From: Corynebacterium pseudogenitalium
GTDB lineage: Bacteria; Actinomycetota; Actinomycetes; Mycobacteriales; Mycobacteriaceae
Direction of reading: 5' to 3'
DNA: 64,000 bases
Assembly (NCBI RefSeq): GCF_024453815.1
Contig: NZ_CP072934.1
Location: forward strand, 744,001 to 808,000
Position numbers and translations under genes: made by a program. Below, one piece after another: positions 37,365 through 45,219 of this stretch. Positions within the stretch are counted from its first letter, which is position 1. Each line of letters starts with the position of its first letter. The notes under the pieces are model-generated. The model was not told where the DNA came from and searched no databases. It was given only the letters and a program-made list of their open reading frames with translations.

Positions 37365-39179
37365 ATGGCGAACCTGATCAACCTCGAAAACGTATCCAAA
37401 AGCTGGGGATTGAAAACACTACTCGACGGTGTTTCCCTGGGTATTCAGACCGGTGACCGCATCGGCATCGTCGGCGTCAACGGCGGTGGGAAAACCACGT
37501 TGCTTGAGGTGCTCACCGGCATCGAAGCCCCGGACAGCGGGCGCGTGTCGCACAACTCTGACCTACGCATGGCGGTGGTGACACAACGCTTCGAAATTCA
37601 CGACGACGCCACCGTCGGCGACGTCGTCGTGAAGCCACTGGGCCTCGAGACGTACGAGTGGGCGTCGAATAGCAAGGTGCGAGAGGTTCTCCAAGGAACA
37701 GGCGTGGCTGCCCTCGGGCTGGACACCCCGGTCGGGGAGCTTTCTGGTGGTGAGCGGCGCCGCGTGAGCCTCGCCGCGGCCCTTGTGCAGGACTTGGATC
37801 TCGTGGTGCTTGACGAGCCGACGAACCACCTTGATGTCGAGGGTGTGCAGTGGCTGGCATCCCACCTCATGCAGCGCAAACTCGCAGTCGTGGTGGTTAC
37901 GCACGACCGCTGGTTCCTCGATACCGTCGCTACGCTGACCTGGGAGGTCCACGACGGCACCGTCGACGTCTACGAGGGTGGCTATAACGACTGGACGTTT
38001 GCCCGCGCCGAGCGTGCCCGCCAGGCGGACGCCATCGAGCAACGTCGTCAGAACTTAGCGCGCAAAGAGCTCGCGTGGCTGCGCCGAGGCGCCCCCGCAC
38101 GCACGTCAAAACCGCGCTACCGCATCGAAGCAGCCGAAGCTCTCATCGCAAATGTCCCGCCACCACGCGACAAGGTCGAGCTGATGGCGTTTTCCAAGCA
38201 ACGCCAGGGCAACGTCGTCATCGAGTTTGAGGACGCCCGCATCGACGCTCCTGACGGGCGCACGCTCGTCGACCACCTCACGTGGCGGCTCGCGCCGGGC
38301 GAGCGCATCGGTCTTGTTGGTGTCAACGGTTCCGGAAAGACGACGTTGCTGCGGACGCTTGCCGGTGACTACCCGCTTGCTGCCGGCAAGCGCATCGAAG
38401 GCCTGACCACACGGATTGGGTGGCTGCGACAGGAACTCGACGACCTCGACCCAACGAGGACGGTGCTCGACTCTGTGGAGGACGTCGCGCACTACATCAC
38501 GTTGGGTAAGAAGGAGGTTTCGGCATCCCAGCTCGCGGAGCGTCTCGGGTTTAGCCCGAAGCGCCAGCGCACACCTGTTGGGGACCTCTCCGGCGGTGAG
38601 CGTCGTCGGCTCCAACTGACGCGTGTGCTGATGAGCGAGCCGAACGTTTTGCTCCTCGACGAGCCCACCAACGACCTCGACATCGATACATTGCAAGAGT
38701 TGGAAGACCTGCTTGATGGTTGGCCAGGGACGCTCGTGGTGATTTCGCACGACCGCTACCTCATCGAGCGTATTGCAGACACCACGTACGCGTTGTTCGG
38801 CGACGGAACACTCAGCAACCTGCCGGGCGGGATTTCGCAATACCTCGAGCAGCGAGCTGCCATGGACACCCAAACGGGCCCACTCGATTTGGGGGAGAAG
38901 ACCGAAAACTCCGAAAAAGCGGCCCCCGTGGGGGAACCACGGCTGTCATCGCAGGAAGAACGTGAGATCCGGAAGCGGATGAAAGCGCTTGAGCGCAAGA
39001 TCGCGACGGCGGAAGCACGTGCCAAGGAGTTGGAAGCGCAGATTGCCGACATGTCGGGTGAAGACGCGCCGGATTTCGAAGCGATCGGCGCGAAGACGCA
39101 GGAATTGCAGCGCACCAACGATGGCCGCGATGAGCTAGAAATGGAGTGGCTTGAGCTTGGGGAGCAGCTCGAGCACTAA
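37365..39179 (+). CDS. ABC-F family ATPase (Uup/EttA-like)
   Basis: 604 residues with two ATPase domains: GVNGGGKTTLLEVL and LSGGERRRVSLAAAL with VVLDEPTNHLDVEG; then GVNGSGKTTLLRTL and LSGGERRRLQLTRVL with LLLDEPTNDLD. A linker of about 80 residues joins them and a C-terminal coiled coil (about 530-604) follows. There is no TM domain, so it is a ribosome-acting ABC-F protein rather than a transporter. TACGAT ends 9 nt before ATG 37365. The stop overlaps the convergent gntR gene by 4 bp. Confidence 0.93.
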   Translation: MANLINLENVSKSWGLKTLLDGVSLGIQTGDRIGIVGVNGGGKTTLLEVLTGIEAPDSGRVSHNSDLRMAVVTQRFEIHDDATVGDVVVKPLGLETYEWASNSKVREVLQGTGVAALGLDTPVGELSGGERRRVSLAAALVQDLDLVVLDEPTNHLDVEGVQWLASHLMQRKLAVVVVTHDRWFLDTVATLTWEVHDGTVDVYEGGYNDWTFARAERARQADAIEQRRQNLARKELAWLRRGAPARTSKPRYRIEAAEALIANVPPPRDKVELMAFSKQRQGNVVIEFEDARIDAPDGRTLVDHLTWRLAPGERIGLVGVNGSGKTTLLRTLAGDYPLAAGKRIEGLTTRIGWLRQELDDLDPTRTVLDSVEDVAHYITLGKKEVSASQLAERLGFSPKRQRTPVGDLSGGERRRLQLTRVLMSEPNVLLLDEPTNDLDIDTLQELEDLLDGWPGTLVVISHDRYLIERIADTTYALFGDGTLSNLPGGISQYLEQRAAMDTQTGPLDLGEKTENSEKAAPVGEPRLSSQEEREIRKRMKALERKIATAEARAKELEAQIADMSGEDAPDFEAIGAKTQELQRTNDGRDELEMEWLELGEQLEH

Positions 39180-39817
39180 ATCGGGTACCCGTTATTGATC
39201 TTCTCGATCAGGTCGTTCACAATACGACCCTGCTCGAGAAGTGCTTCCTGCAGGTAGTCGGACGCCTCGTGGCGCTTTTCTTCGCGCAGCAGCTCCACAA
39301 TGTGCTCGTTGACGGAGATGAACTGGCGGTTAAACGACGGCTGCTGCTGAATAATCGGAAGCGTTGCCAAGCGCATGAACGCGTCAAGCTGGTCCATGGT
39401 GTCACCGAGGGTCTTCGAACCCATTGCGGAAAGTACCACGTGGTGGAATGCCTGGTTCACAGCAGTCAGCAGGTCATCGTCGTCCTGTGCGATTGCCTCG
39501 CGGGCTTCAGTGTTGAGCTCTTCAAGCCGGTCTACGTCCAGCTCCTCGCCCCAAAGCAACGCGGCAGGTTCGATAGCGGCACGTGCACGATACGTATCGG
39601 TAACAAAGTCTGGGGAAGGGGTGGCGAGGAACACGCCACGGTTCGGAATGCGTTCACAAAGACCTTCTGACGTAAGCATTGCAAATGCTTCGCGGAGAGT
39701 ATTTCTGGATACCTCGAAACGCTCAGCGAGGGCAACCTCGTTGAGCTTCTGGCCTGGGGAGAACTCACCACGCGAAATCGCGCGGCGGACCTCAGAGGCA
39801 ACGTTTTGAGCAAGCAT
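39176..39817 (-). CDS. GntR-family regulator, FadR subfamily
   Basis: 213 residues. N-terminal winged helix (GQKLNEVALAERFEVSRNTLREAFAMLTSEGLCERIPNRGVFL) and an all-helical FCD effector domain with possible metal ligands in NQAFHHVVLSAMG and NEHIVELL. Such regulators respond to organic acids or sugar acids; the ligand is unknown. It is divergent from the gene at 39989, and the 171-base region between contains a TnGTnnnACnA palindrome (39909-39921), so autoregulation and control of that gene are likely. Confidence 0.9.
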   Translation of the reverse strand: MLAQNVASEVRRAISRGEFSPGQKLNEVALAERFEVSRNTLREAFAMLTSEGLCERIPNRGVFLATPSPDFVTDTYRARAAIEPAALLWGEELDVDRLEELNTEAREAIAQDDDDLLTAVNQAFHHVVLSAMGSKTLGDTMDQLDAFMRLATLPIIQQQPSFNRQFISVNEHIVELLREEKRHEASDYLQEALLEQGRIVNDLIEKINNGYPI

Positions 39818-39908
39818 GGCATCCGTAAGTGTAGAACTATTTATTTAAGCTAGTCAGCAATGGTGAATAGAACCATCGGCCGACAACTGTTACGAGTATA
39901 ACGCATCT

Positions 39909-39921
39909 ATTGTTGAACAAT
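39909..39921. promoter_or_regulatory. Candidate GntR (FadR-type) operator
   Basis: ATTGTT-G-AACAAT is a perfect 6-bp inverted repeat around one base. Its core TTGTTGAACAA fits the TnGTnnnACnA form of FadR-subfamily operators. It lies in the divergent region between the gntR gene (start 39817) and the gene at 39989. Confidence 0.6.
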
Positions 39922-39988
39922 TAACTGAGCAGCTTCGTAGCCAAAAGCGTCGGCTGACAACAATGCGAGATATGCGTAGGGTGGTGGC

Positions 39989-40312
39989 ATGATTTTGATC
40001 AACGTTCGTTACAAGCCACTGCCAGAATACGTCGAGACATTTCGTCAAGAGGTAGAGGAATTCACCAACGCAACCCGCGCAGAGCCGGGCTGCATCTTCT
40101 TTGACTGGTACCGCAGTGAAGAGGACAAGAACGAATACCTGCTCATCGAGGCATTCCACGACGATGCCGCGGAAGCGCACGTAAACTCCGATCATTTCCG
40201 CGCTGCCCAGGAGCTGTTCCCGAAGATTCTGAAGGAAACCCCGACCATCATCAATACCCTGATCGAGGGTAAGACCGAGTGGGATACCATGGCGGAATTC
40301 AAGGTGGACTAG
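39989..40312 (+). CDS. Antibiotic biosynthesis monooxygenase (ABM) domain protein
   Basis: 107 residues, a ferredoxin-like ABM/YgiN-type fold: MILINVRYKPLPEYVETFRQEVEEFTNATRAEPGCIFFDWYRS, then EYLLIEAFHDDAAEAHVNSDHF. Such small dimeric proteins include quinone and heme-degrading oxygenases, but the heme-oxygenase Asn/Trp set is not evident. The likely regulator is the divergent GntR protein. The substrate is unknown. Confidence 0.85.
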   Translation: MILINVRYKPLPEYVETFRQEVEEFTNATRAEPGCIFFDWYRSEEDKNEYLLIEAFHDDAAEAHVNSDHFRAAQELFPKILKETPTIINTLIEGKTEWDTMAEFKVD

Positions 40313-40359
40313 CCGAATCGGCTTAATTTCTCCCCGCTTTATGGGTACGGTTAGTACCT

Positions 40360-41226
40360 ATGAGTGAAGAGAAGAATTCCACTAAGCCCCCGAAACTTTC
40401 CAAGAAGGCGTACGAGAAAGAACTCGTACGCCTTCAAGCTGAGTTGGTGGCAATGCAGCAGTGGGTCGTCAAGACCGGAGCGCGTGTTGTCATCGTGATG
40501 GAGGGGCGCGACGCCGCAGGCAAAGGCTCCGCAATTAAGCGCATCACCCAGTACCTGAACCCGCGCACCTGCCGTATTGAGGCGCTGCCGAAGCCAACTG
40601 AGCGCGAGCAGACGCAGTGGTACTTCCAGCGCTACGTCGAAAAGCTCCCCGCCGCAGGCGAGATCGTCATCTTCGACAGGTCCTGGTACAACCGCGCCGG
40701 CGTTGAGCGCGTGATGGGGTTCTGCACCACGGAGGAATACCGTCGGTTCCTACACCAGACACCGATCTTTGAACGCCTCCTCGTTGAGGACGGCATCATG
40801 CTGCGTAAGTACTGGTTCTCTGTATCGGATGAAGAGCAGTACAAGCGATTCCAATCCCGCCGGGAAGACCCGCTGCGCCAGTGGAAGCTCTCGCCAATGG
40901 ACCTCGAGTCCATTACAAAGTGGGAGGACTACTCCCGAGCCAAGGATGAGATGTTTATCCACACGGATATTCCTGCGGCGCCGTGGTACACGGTTGAGTC
41001 GGAGGATAAGAAGCGCTCGCGCATCAATGTGATTTCTCACCTCTTGTCGACGATCCCCTACGAGCACATTGACCCTGATCTGCCAGAGATCCCTGAACGC
41101 CCAGAGATTATTGACTACGAGCGACCTCCGCGCGACGAGTTCCGTTACGTGCCCGATGCTGCTGCAAAGCTGGAACTCTCCAAGGTGAGCAGCAAGAAAA
41201 AGAAGAAGGGCAAGAAGAACTCCTAG
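40360..41226 (+). CDS. ppk2: Polyphosphate kinase 2
   Basis: 288 residues, one PPK2 domain. Walker A VIVMEGRDAAGKGSAIKRIT, the lid region QTQWYFQRYVEKLPAAGEIVIFDRSWYNRAGVERVMGF (Walker B with Asp), and KWEDYSRAKDEMF. It uses polyphosphate to phosphorylate nucleotides, or the reverse. The C-terminus is a highly basic tail (SSKKKKKGKKNS). TACGGT ends 8 nt before ATG 40360. The terminator at 41251 follows. Confidence 0.94.
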   Translation: MSEEKNSTKPPKLSKKAYEKELVRLQAELVAMQQWVVKTGARVVIVMEGRDAAGKGSAIKRITQYLNPRTCRIEALPKPTEREQTQWYFQRYVEKLPAAGEIVIFDRSWYNRAGVERVMGFCTTEEYRRFLHQTPIFERLLVEDGIMLRKYWFSVSDEEQYKRFQSRREDPLRQWKLSPMDLESITKWEDYSRAKDEMFIHTDIPAAPWYTVESEDKKRSRINVISHLLSTIPYEHIDPDLPEIPERPEIIDYERPPRDEFRYVPDAAAKLELSKVSSKKKKKGKKNS

Positions 41227-41250
41227 TTTGGTGTGTTGCCCAAATGGAGA

Positions 41251-41290
41251 AACCCAGCCATACCATGAGGTGGCTGGGTTTCTTGTTTTG
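41251..41290. terminator. Bidirectional terminator between ppk2 and the heme island
   Basis: AACCCAGCCA and TGGCTGGGTT make a perfect 10-bp stem with a 10-nt loop; TCTTGTTTTG follows on the plus strand. It lies 24 bases after the ppk2 stop and 32 bases after the minus-strand micro-ORF. Confidence 0.85.
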
Positions 41291-41311
41291 CGGTCTGTAT
41301 ATCTCTGTATA

Positions 41312-41455
41312 TCAAGGGATCGTCGGCAGCTGAATCCCCAGGATCGTCGCTGCGCCCTGGGCGAGTGCGGCGACGGTCATTGCGACGCCAGCGATCGCCA
41401 TGAGTGAAGTGATCACCGTGGTGATGTGTCCGCCGACGCCATCGGCGGCGCTCAT
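41312..41455 (-). CDS. 47-residue membrane micro-protein coupled to htaB
   Basis: Translation reads MSAADGVGGHITTVITSLMA then IAGVAMTVAALAQGAATILG and ends IQLPTIP. The middle (about 12-40) is a single hydrophobic helix with small residues. The ATG overlaps the htaB stop in the string ATGA, so ribosomes ending htaB can start it directly. I do not recognise it; its size recalls corynebacterial small porins and Flp-like peptides but the sequence does not match those I know. Being the last gene of a DtxR-controlled unit, it may aid heme binding or anchoring of HtaB. Confidence 0.6.
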   Translation of the reverse strand: MSAADGVGGHITTVITSLMAIAGVAMTVAALAQGAATILGIQLPTIP

Positions 41456-42222
41456 ACAAGCTTCCCAAGCATTGCCTGGAATCCAGGCTGGCTCGCTGCG
41501 AATGCCAGGCCACCGAGGGCTGCGATTGCGGCAAGCACGATTCCGACGATCGCCCCGGTTCCAAGGCTTGATCCTTCCGGTTGCGTGGAGGCATCTTTGA
41601 ACTTCAGCGCAAGGGATACCTTGGAATCTGCCAAAGACTCACCGGCTTTGTACTGCTTATCGAAGATTGCGGAGCCGTCCTCTGTCAGTTTGGTCGGGGT
41701 GAAGGAGGCGGCAAATTTGTTGTCCTTGTCAGCCTTCAAGGGCTGCTTGACGTCGAACTCGACGATGCGCTTATCGTCGCCGGTCAACGTGGTGGTCTCT
41801 GCACCGGGCATAGCGCCCTTGCGGACATAGTCTGCCTGGAGGAACCCTTTAGCCCCTTCGATGACGACCTTGAAATCAGACAGCTGGATATCCATCGCAC
41901 CGTGGTGTGCGTTGATACTGATAGCGCCGTCGAGGTCTATGACCCCTTCGCCAGTTGCCGTGAGCTTGGACTCCTTTGCATTTACTGGCAAGGCGAAGTC
42001 AACCAGCTTGCTCGCGTCAAGTACCTTTTCTGCCCCATCGGACGCCGTGATGGTTGCTGCGGCAAACGGCTTCTGGATGTAGCTCAGGAATGATCCCTTG
42101 ATGTTCCAGTTTGCGTGCCCGGACTCGAGCGTTGGGGCTTCCGCGAATGCGCTCGGCGCGACGAGGGCAGTAGAAGCAAGGAAGGCAGCGGTGAGGGTTG
42201 CCAGAGTGGTGGAGCGAGACAT
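41452..42222 (-). CDS. htaB: Heme-binding surface protein HtaB
   Basis: 256 residues. A signal peptide (to about AFA-EAP, residue 29), one HtaA domain (about 32-190) and a C-terminal TM helix (GTGAIVGIVLAAIAALGGLAF) with a short tail. Candidate heme ligands known for HtaA domains are present: Tyr in SFLSYIQ, His in NAHHGAMD and Tyr in LQADYVRKG. It should pass heme from surface receptors to HmuT. ATG 42222 has AAAGGA 7 nt upstream; the in-frame start at 42303 lies in the DtxR-box region and is unlikely. Expressed from its own promoter with a near-perfect DtxR box at 42262. Confidence 0.9.
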   Translation of the reverse strand: MSRSTTLATLTAAFLASTALVAPSAFAEAPTLESGHANWNIKGSFLSYIQKPFAAATITASDGAEKVLDASKLVDFALPVNAKESKLTATGEGVIDLDGAISINAHHGAMDIQLSDFKVVIEGAKGFLQADYVRKGAMPGAETTTLTGDDKRIVEFDVKQPLKADKDNKFAASFTPTKLTEDGSAIFDKQYKAGESLADSKVSLALKFKDASTQPEGSSLGTGAIVGIVLAAIAALGGLAFAASQPGFQAMLGKLV

Positions 42223-42261
42223 GTACGTCCTTTCATGAGTAATCGCAACCACACCGAATGG

Positions 42262-42280
42262 TGAGGTTAGGCTAACCTTA
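42262..42280. promoter_or_regulatory. DtxR box upstream of htaB
   Basis: TGAGGTTAGGCTAACCTTA is a 19-bp near-palindrome almost identical to the DtxR/IdeR consensus TTAGGTTAGSCTAACCTAA. It lies 40 bases before the htaB start, so htaB should be repressed by iron. Confidence 0.9.
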
Positions 42281-42321
42281 AATATTGGTTGGGGTTTGGT
42301 CAACGGCCGGGGGTAATGGGG

Positions 42322-43101
42322 CTAGGTCGCACCTGTCACAGGGGAGCAGTTCACCTCATGAGGTGCGATGAAAACACGACTTCCGTCGTGCAGGACCGTG
42401 ATAGGCCAGTCGTAGACCTCGCTCAGAATGTGGTCCTGGTAGACCTCGGCCACCGGCCCCGCTGCCGCAACAGCCCCCTGCTTCAAGCACACCACGTGGT
42501 CGCAGTACCGCGCAGCAAGCTGAAGATCGTGGAGCACGACGATCACGGTCGCGCCATCACGTGCCAAGGTGCGGGCGACGCCCATCGTCTGCTCTTGGAA
42601 GCGCACGTCCATCGCGGCAGTCGGTTCGTCGAGAAACACTACAGGTGTTCGCTGTGCCAAGACTCTGGCAAAGGCCACACGGGCGCGCTCACCACCGGAA
42701 AGTGTGAGCATCTCTCGTTCCTGGAGGTGCGTGATGCCTGTCGCGGCGAGCGCTTCGTTGACGATGGTGGCGTCGTCAGGCTGAGTGCCCCACGGATGGC
42801 GCCCCATCTCGACGACGTCGCGCACCAAGAACGAAAAGGCGACACTGACATCCTGAAGCATGACGGCACGCGTCCGAGCGAGTTGATGAGCGGTGCACCC
42901 AGATGCATCCTGACCCGCAAGCTGGACGCTTCCGCTCGAGAGGGATGTATCGCCGGAGAGTGCAGCGAGCAATGTAGACTTGCCAGCTCCGTTGGGGCCG
43001 ATGAGGCCGGTGACCTCTCCACTCTGCGCGGACATGCTGACATCGTGGAGTATTTCGCGCCCCTGTCTATGGACTGTGACATGTGAAGCGGTAACTGTCA
43101 T
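42322..43101 (-). CDS. hmuV: Heme ABC transporter ATPase HmuV
   Basis: 259 residues. Walker A GPNGAGKSTLLAAL, signature LSGGERARVAFARVL, Walker B VVFLDEPTAAMD and the H-loop VVLHDLQLAARY. Powers heme import with HmuU and HmuT. The ATG overlaps the hmuU stop by 4 bp. After its stop there are 99 bases with the htaB promoter. Confidence 0.94.
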   Translation of the reverse strand: MTVTASHVTVHRQGREILHDVSMSAQSGEVTGLIGPNGAGKSTLLAALSGDTSLSSGSVQLAGQDASGCTAHQLARTRAVMLQDVSVAFSFLVRDVVEMGRHPWGTQPDDATIVNEALAATGITHLQEREMLTLSGGERARVAFARVLAQRTPVVFLDEPTAAMDVRFQEQTMGVARTLARDGATVIVVLHDLQLAARYCDHVVCLKQGAVAAAGPVAEVYQDHILSEVYDWPITVLHDGSRVFIAPHEVNCSPVTGAT

Positions 43102-44141
43102 TGTGCATGGCCCTTTCGCATCATCTGCCGCAGCAGGAAGAAGAAGGTCGGCCCGCCAATCAGCGCTGTGAAAATACCGATTGGCAGGTCAGCGAATGGA
43201 ATGATTGTGCGGGAGAGGATATCGCCAGCACCGATCAAAAGCGCGCCACCGAGTGCAGAAGCCGGGACAAGCACCGTATTGGACGGGCCGACCGCAGTGC
43301 GCACGATATGTGGGACGACGAGTCCTACGAACCCGATCAACCCAGCGAAGGAGACTGCTGCGGCTGTAAGCAATGTCGATAGTGCGATCGCCAACATGCG
43401 CAGGCGTGCGACGTTGATGCCTACATGGAATGCAGCTTGGTCGCCCAAAGCGAGGATGTCGAGCTTGCGCACAAAACACATGGCACATGCCAATGCGAAG
43501 GTGACAACGGCAGCTACCACCCCAGTTTGCGCCCAACTCGCCCCAGCGAGACTGCCCATCTGCCAGAAAACGATCTGTTCCCGCGCCGTGGTGGGGGCGA
43601 TGAATGTGAGTGCTGAAATGCATGCGCCGCAGATAGCGTTCGCTGCGATGCCTACTAGAACCAGGTTCAGGACGCGGACTCTGCCACCTGAACGCGCTAG
43701 CTGGTACACCACCACGGTGACGAATATGCCCGTTGCGAACGCGAAGATCGGCACGGTCATCGTTCCGAATGTGGTGATGCCGAATACGGTGGCGATTGCT
43801 GCGCCTACACCTGCCCCGGTGCTGACGCCAACGACGCTTGGTTCTGCTAGGGGGTTGGCAAATACGGACTGCATGAGCGCCCCGCCTGTTCCCAGTGCCG
43901 CGCCGACGCAGAGTCCTAGAACGAGCCTCGGGATGCGGATTTGCCACAATACTGATGCTTCGAGTGTGGACGCTGACATTGGCCCTGCGGTAAGGATCGG
44001 CCAGAGCTCGCCTGGAGAGAACTCAAACTGGCCTACAACGAGAGAGGAAATGGCCGTGAGCACTAGCAGGGAAGCGGTGGCTGCGAAAAGCACAATTCTT
44101 CCAATGCGTCGTGCATGGATTGCTCCGTGGTGCTCGCTCAT
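43098..44141 (-). CDS. hmuU: Heme ABC transporter permease HmuU
   Basis: 347 residues of the FecCD/BtuC permease family, nine to ten TM helices. Signature parts: RIPRLVLGLCVGAALGTGGALMQSVFANPLAEPSVVGVSTGAGVGA, ALSTLLTAAAVSFAGLIGFVGLVVPHIVRTAVG and GGALLIGAGDILSRTIIPFADLPIGIFTALIGGPTFFFLL. Forms the membrane channel for heme. Overlaps hmuT and hmuV by 4 bp on each side. Confidence 0.94.
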   Translation of the reverse strand: MSEHHGAIHARRIGRIVLFAATASLLVLTAISSLVVGQFEFSPGELWPILTAGPMSASTLEASVLWQIRIPRLVLGLCVGAALGTGGALMQSVFANPLAEPSVVGVSTGAGVGAAIATVFGITTFGTMTVPIFAFATGIFVTVVVYQLARSGGRVRVLNLVLVGIAANAICGACISALTFIAPTTAREQIVFWQMGSLAGASWAQTGVVAAVVTFALACAMCFVRKLDILALGDQAAFHVGINVARLRMLAIALSTLLTAAAVSFAGLIGFVGLVVPHIVRTAVGPSNTVLVPASALGGALLIGAGDILSRTIIPFADLPIGIFTALIGGPTFFFLLRQMMRKGHAQ

Positions 44142-45205
44142 AGCTGCTCTCCGTAGAGAGCGTGCGCCGCGCGCAGCAGCAGTTCGCCAGTTTGAGGTCC
44201 GAACGCAAGTGAGTCACCGTCGGGAAGCGCCAGGACTCGCCGGTGCTGCCCCGCGGTGGTTTGTGCGACGCCGGGGCGTTGGAGGAGGCCTTCAATATCG
44301 CCTGTGGACTGGAGCCCACCGTTCATCATGACGAACACTTCGGGGTTTACCTCGGCGAGCGCCTCAGGGCTTGCCGGCGAAGGCTGACCGATGCCGTGCT
44401 CGGAATTGACATCCCTGCCACCTAGAGCAGTGATGAGTTCTTCAGTTCCTTCTTCACGCCCGAGTAGATAGAAGACGCCACCGGTGCCGCGAGCATACAA
44501 AAACGACATTCGCAGTGGTTCTTCAGGTGCCACCGCAGCGATTGCGTCGAGCGCTTGCTGGATTTCTTTCTCGCTGCGTTCGGCGAGGAGACGGCCTGCC
44601 TCAGGCTCACCGACGAGGGTTGCCACATTAGTGATGTCCTCCGCGATCGAGGCCAGTGAACGCGTCGGTTCCAGCATCACAGTGGTGATACCGGCTGCCC
44701 GTAGCTGGTCGATCGCCTCAACTGGTCCTACTGAGCGGTCGACAAGCACCAAGGTGGGACGAAGATTCAGAATGGCCTCGACGTTGAGCGAATGCCCGTT
44801 TTCCGTGACTACGGGCAGATGCGCGAGCGACGGCTCCGAGGAACTTACGGTCCGCCCGACGATGTTGTCTGCCATGCCGACACCACGAAGCGTCTTGGTG
44901 AATGTGCCGTATAGGTCCAGTGCAAGGATGCGGGAGGTATCAGTAATGGTGACGTCGTACCCGTCCGCATCGGTCACTTCGACGGGCAGAGCTTGTTCCC
45001 GTGGCGTATCGATTGGCTCGACCTCGGAGATCTCAGAGACCATCGAAACCCCTTGCGCCTGGTGTGGGTCCCCGTTTGTTTGCAGCGACTCCGCGAGCTC
45101 GTTGGTGGTGTGTTGTGTTGGGTTGTCCCACTCCGCACACCCGCCGAGGCTCAGCGTTATCGCAGTCGCGGTAACCAAGGAAAGAGTGGTTTGCAGCATT
45201 TTCAT
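44138..45205 (-). CDS. hmuT: Heme-binding lipoprotein HmuT
   Basis: 355 residues. Signal peptide with lipobox LSLGGC (Cys about residue 23), then a class III substrate-binding fold: SRILALDLYGTFTKTLRGVGMADNIVGRT, VEAILNLRPTLVLVD, PLRMSFLYARGTGGVFYLLG, GHSLNVEAI. His in VVTENGHS and Tyr in FLYARGTGG are candidates for the His/Tyr heme ligands described for C. diphtheriae HmuT. Start ATG 45205 (alternatively 45199). It lies 14 bases after htaA and overlaps hmuU. Confidence 0.92.
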   Translation of the reverse strand: MKMLQTTLSLVTATAITLSLGGCAEWDNPTQHTTNELAESLQTNGDPHQAQGVSMVSEISEVEPIDTPREQALPVEVTDADGYDVTITDTSRILALDLYGTFTKTLRGVGMADNIVGRTVSSSEPSLAHLPVVTENGHSLNVEAILNLRPTLVLVDRSVGPVEAIDQLRAAGITTVMLEPTRSLASIAEDITNVATLVGEPEAGRLLAERSEKEIQQALDAIAAVAPEEPLRMSFLYARGTGGVFYLLGREEGTEELITALGGRDVNSEHGIGQPSPASPEALAEVNPEVFVMMNGGLQSTGDIEGLLQRPGVAQTTAGQHRRVLALPDGDSLAFGPQTGELLLRAAHALYGEQL

Positions 45206-45219
45206 AGTGTCATATCTCC

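Noticed and set aside
41312..41455. PorA/PorH-type porin
   Set aside because: Length is similar, but sequence and position (heme operon end) do not match the porins I know.
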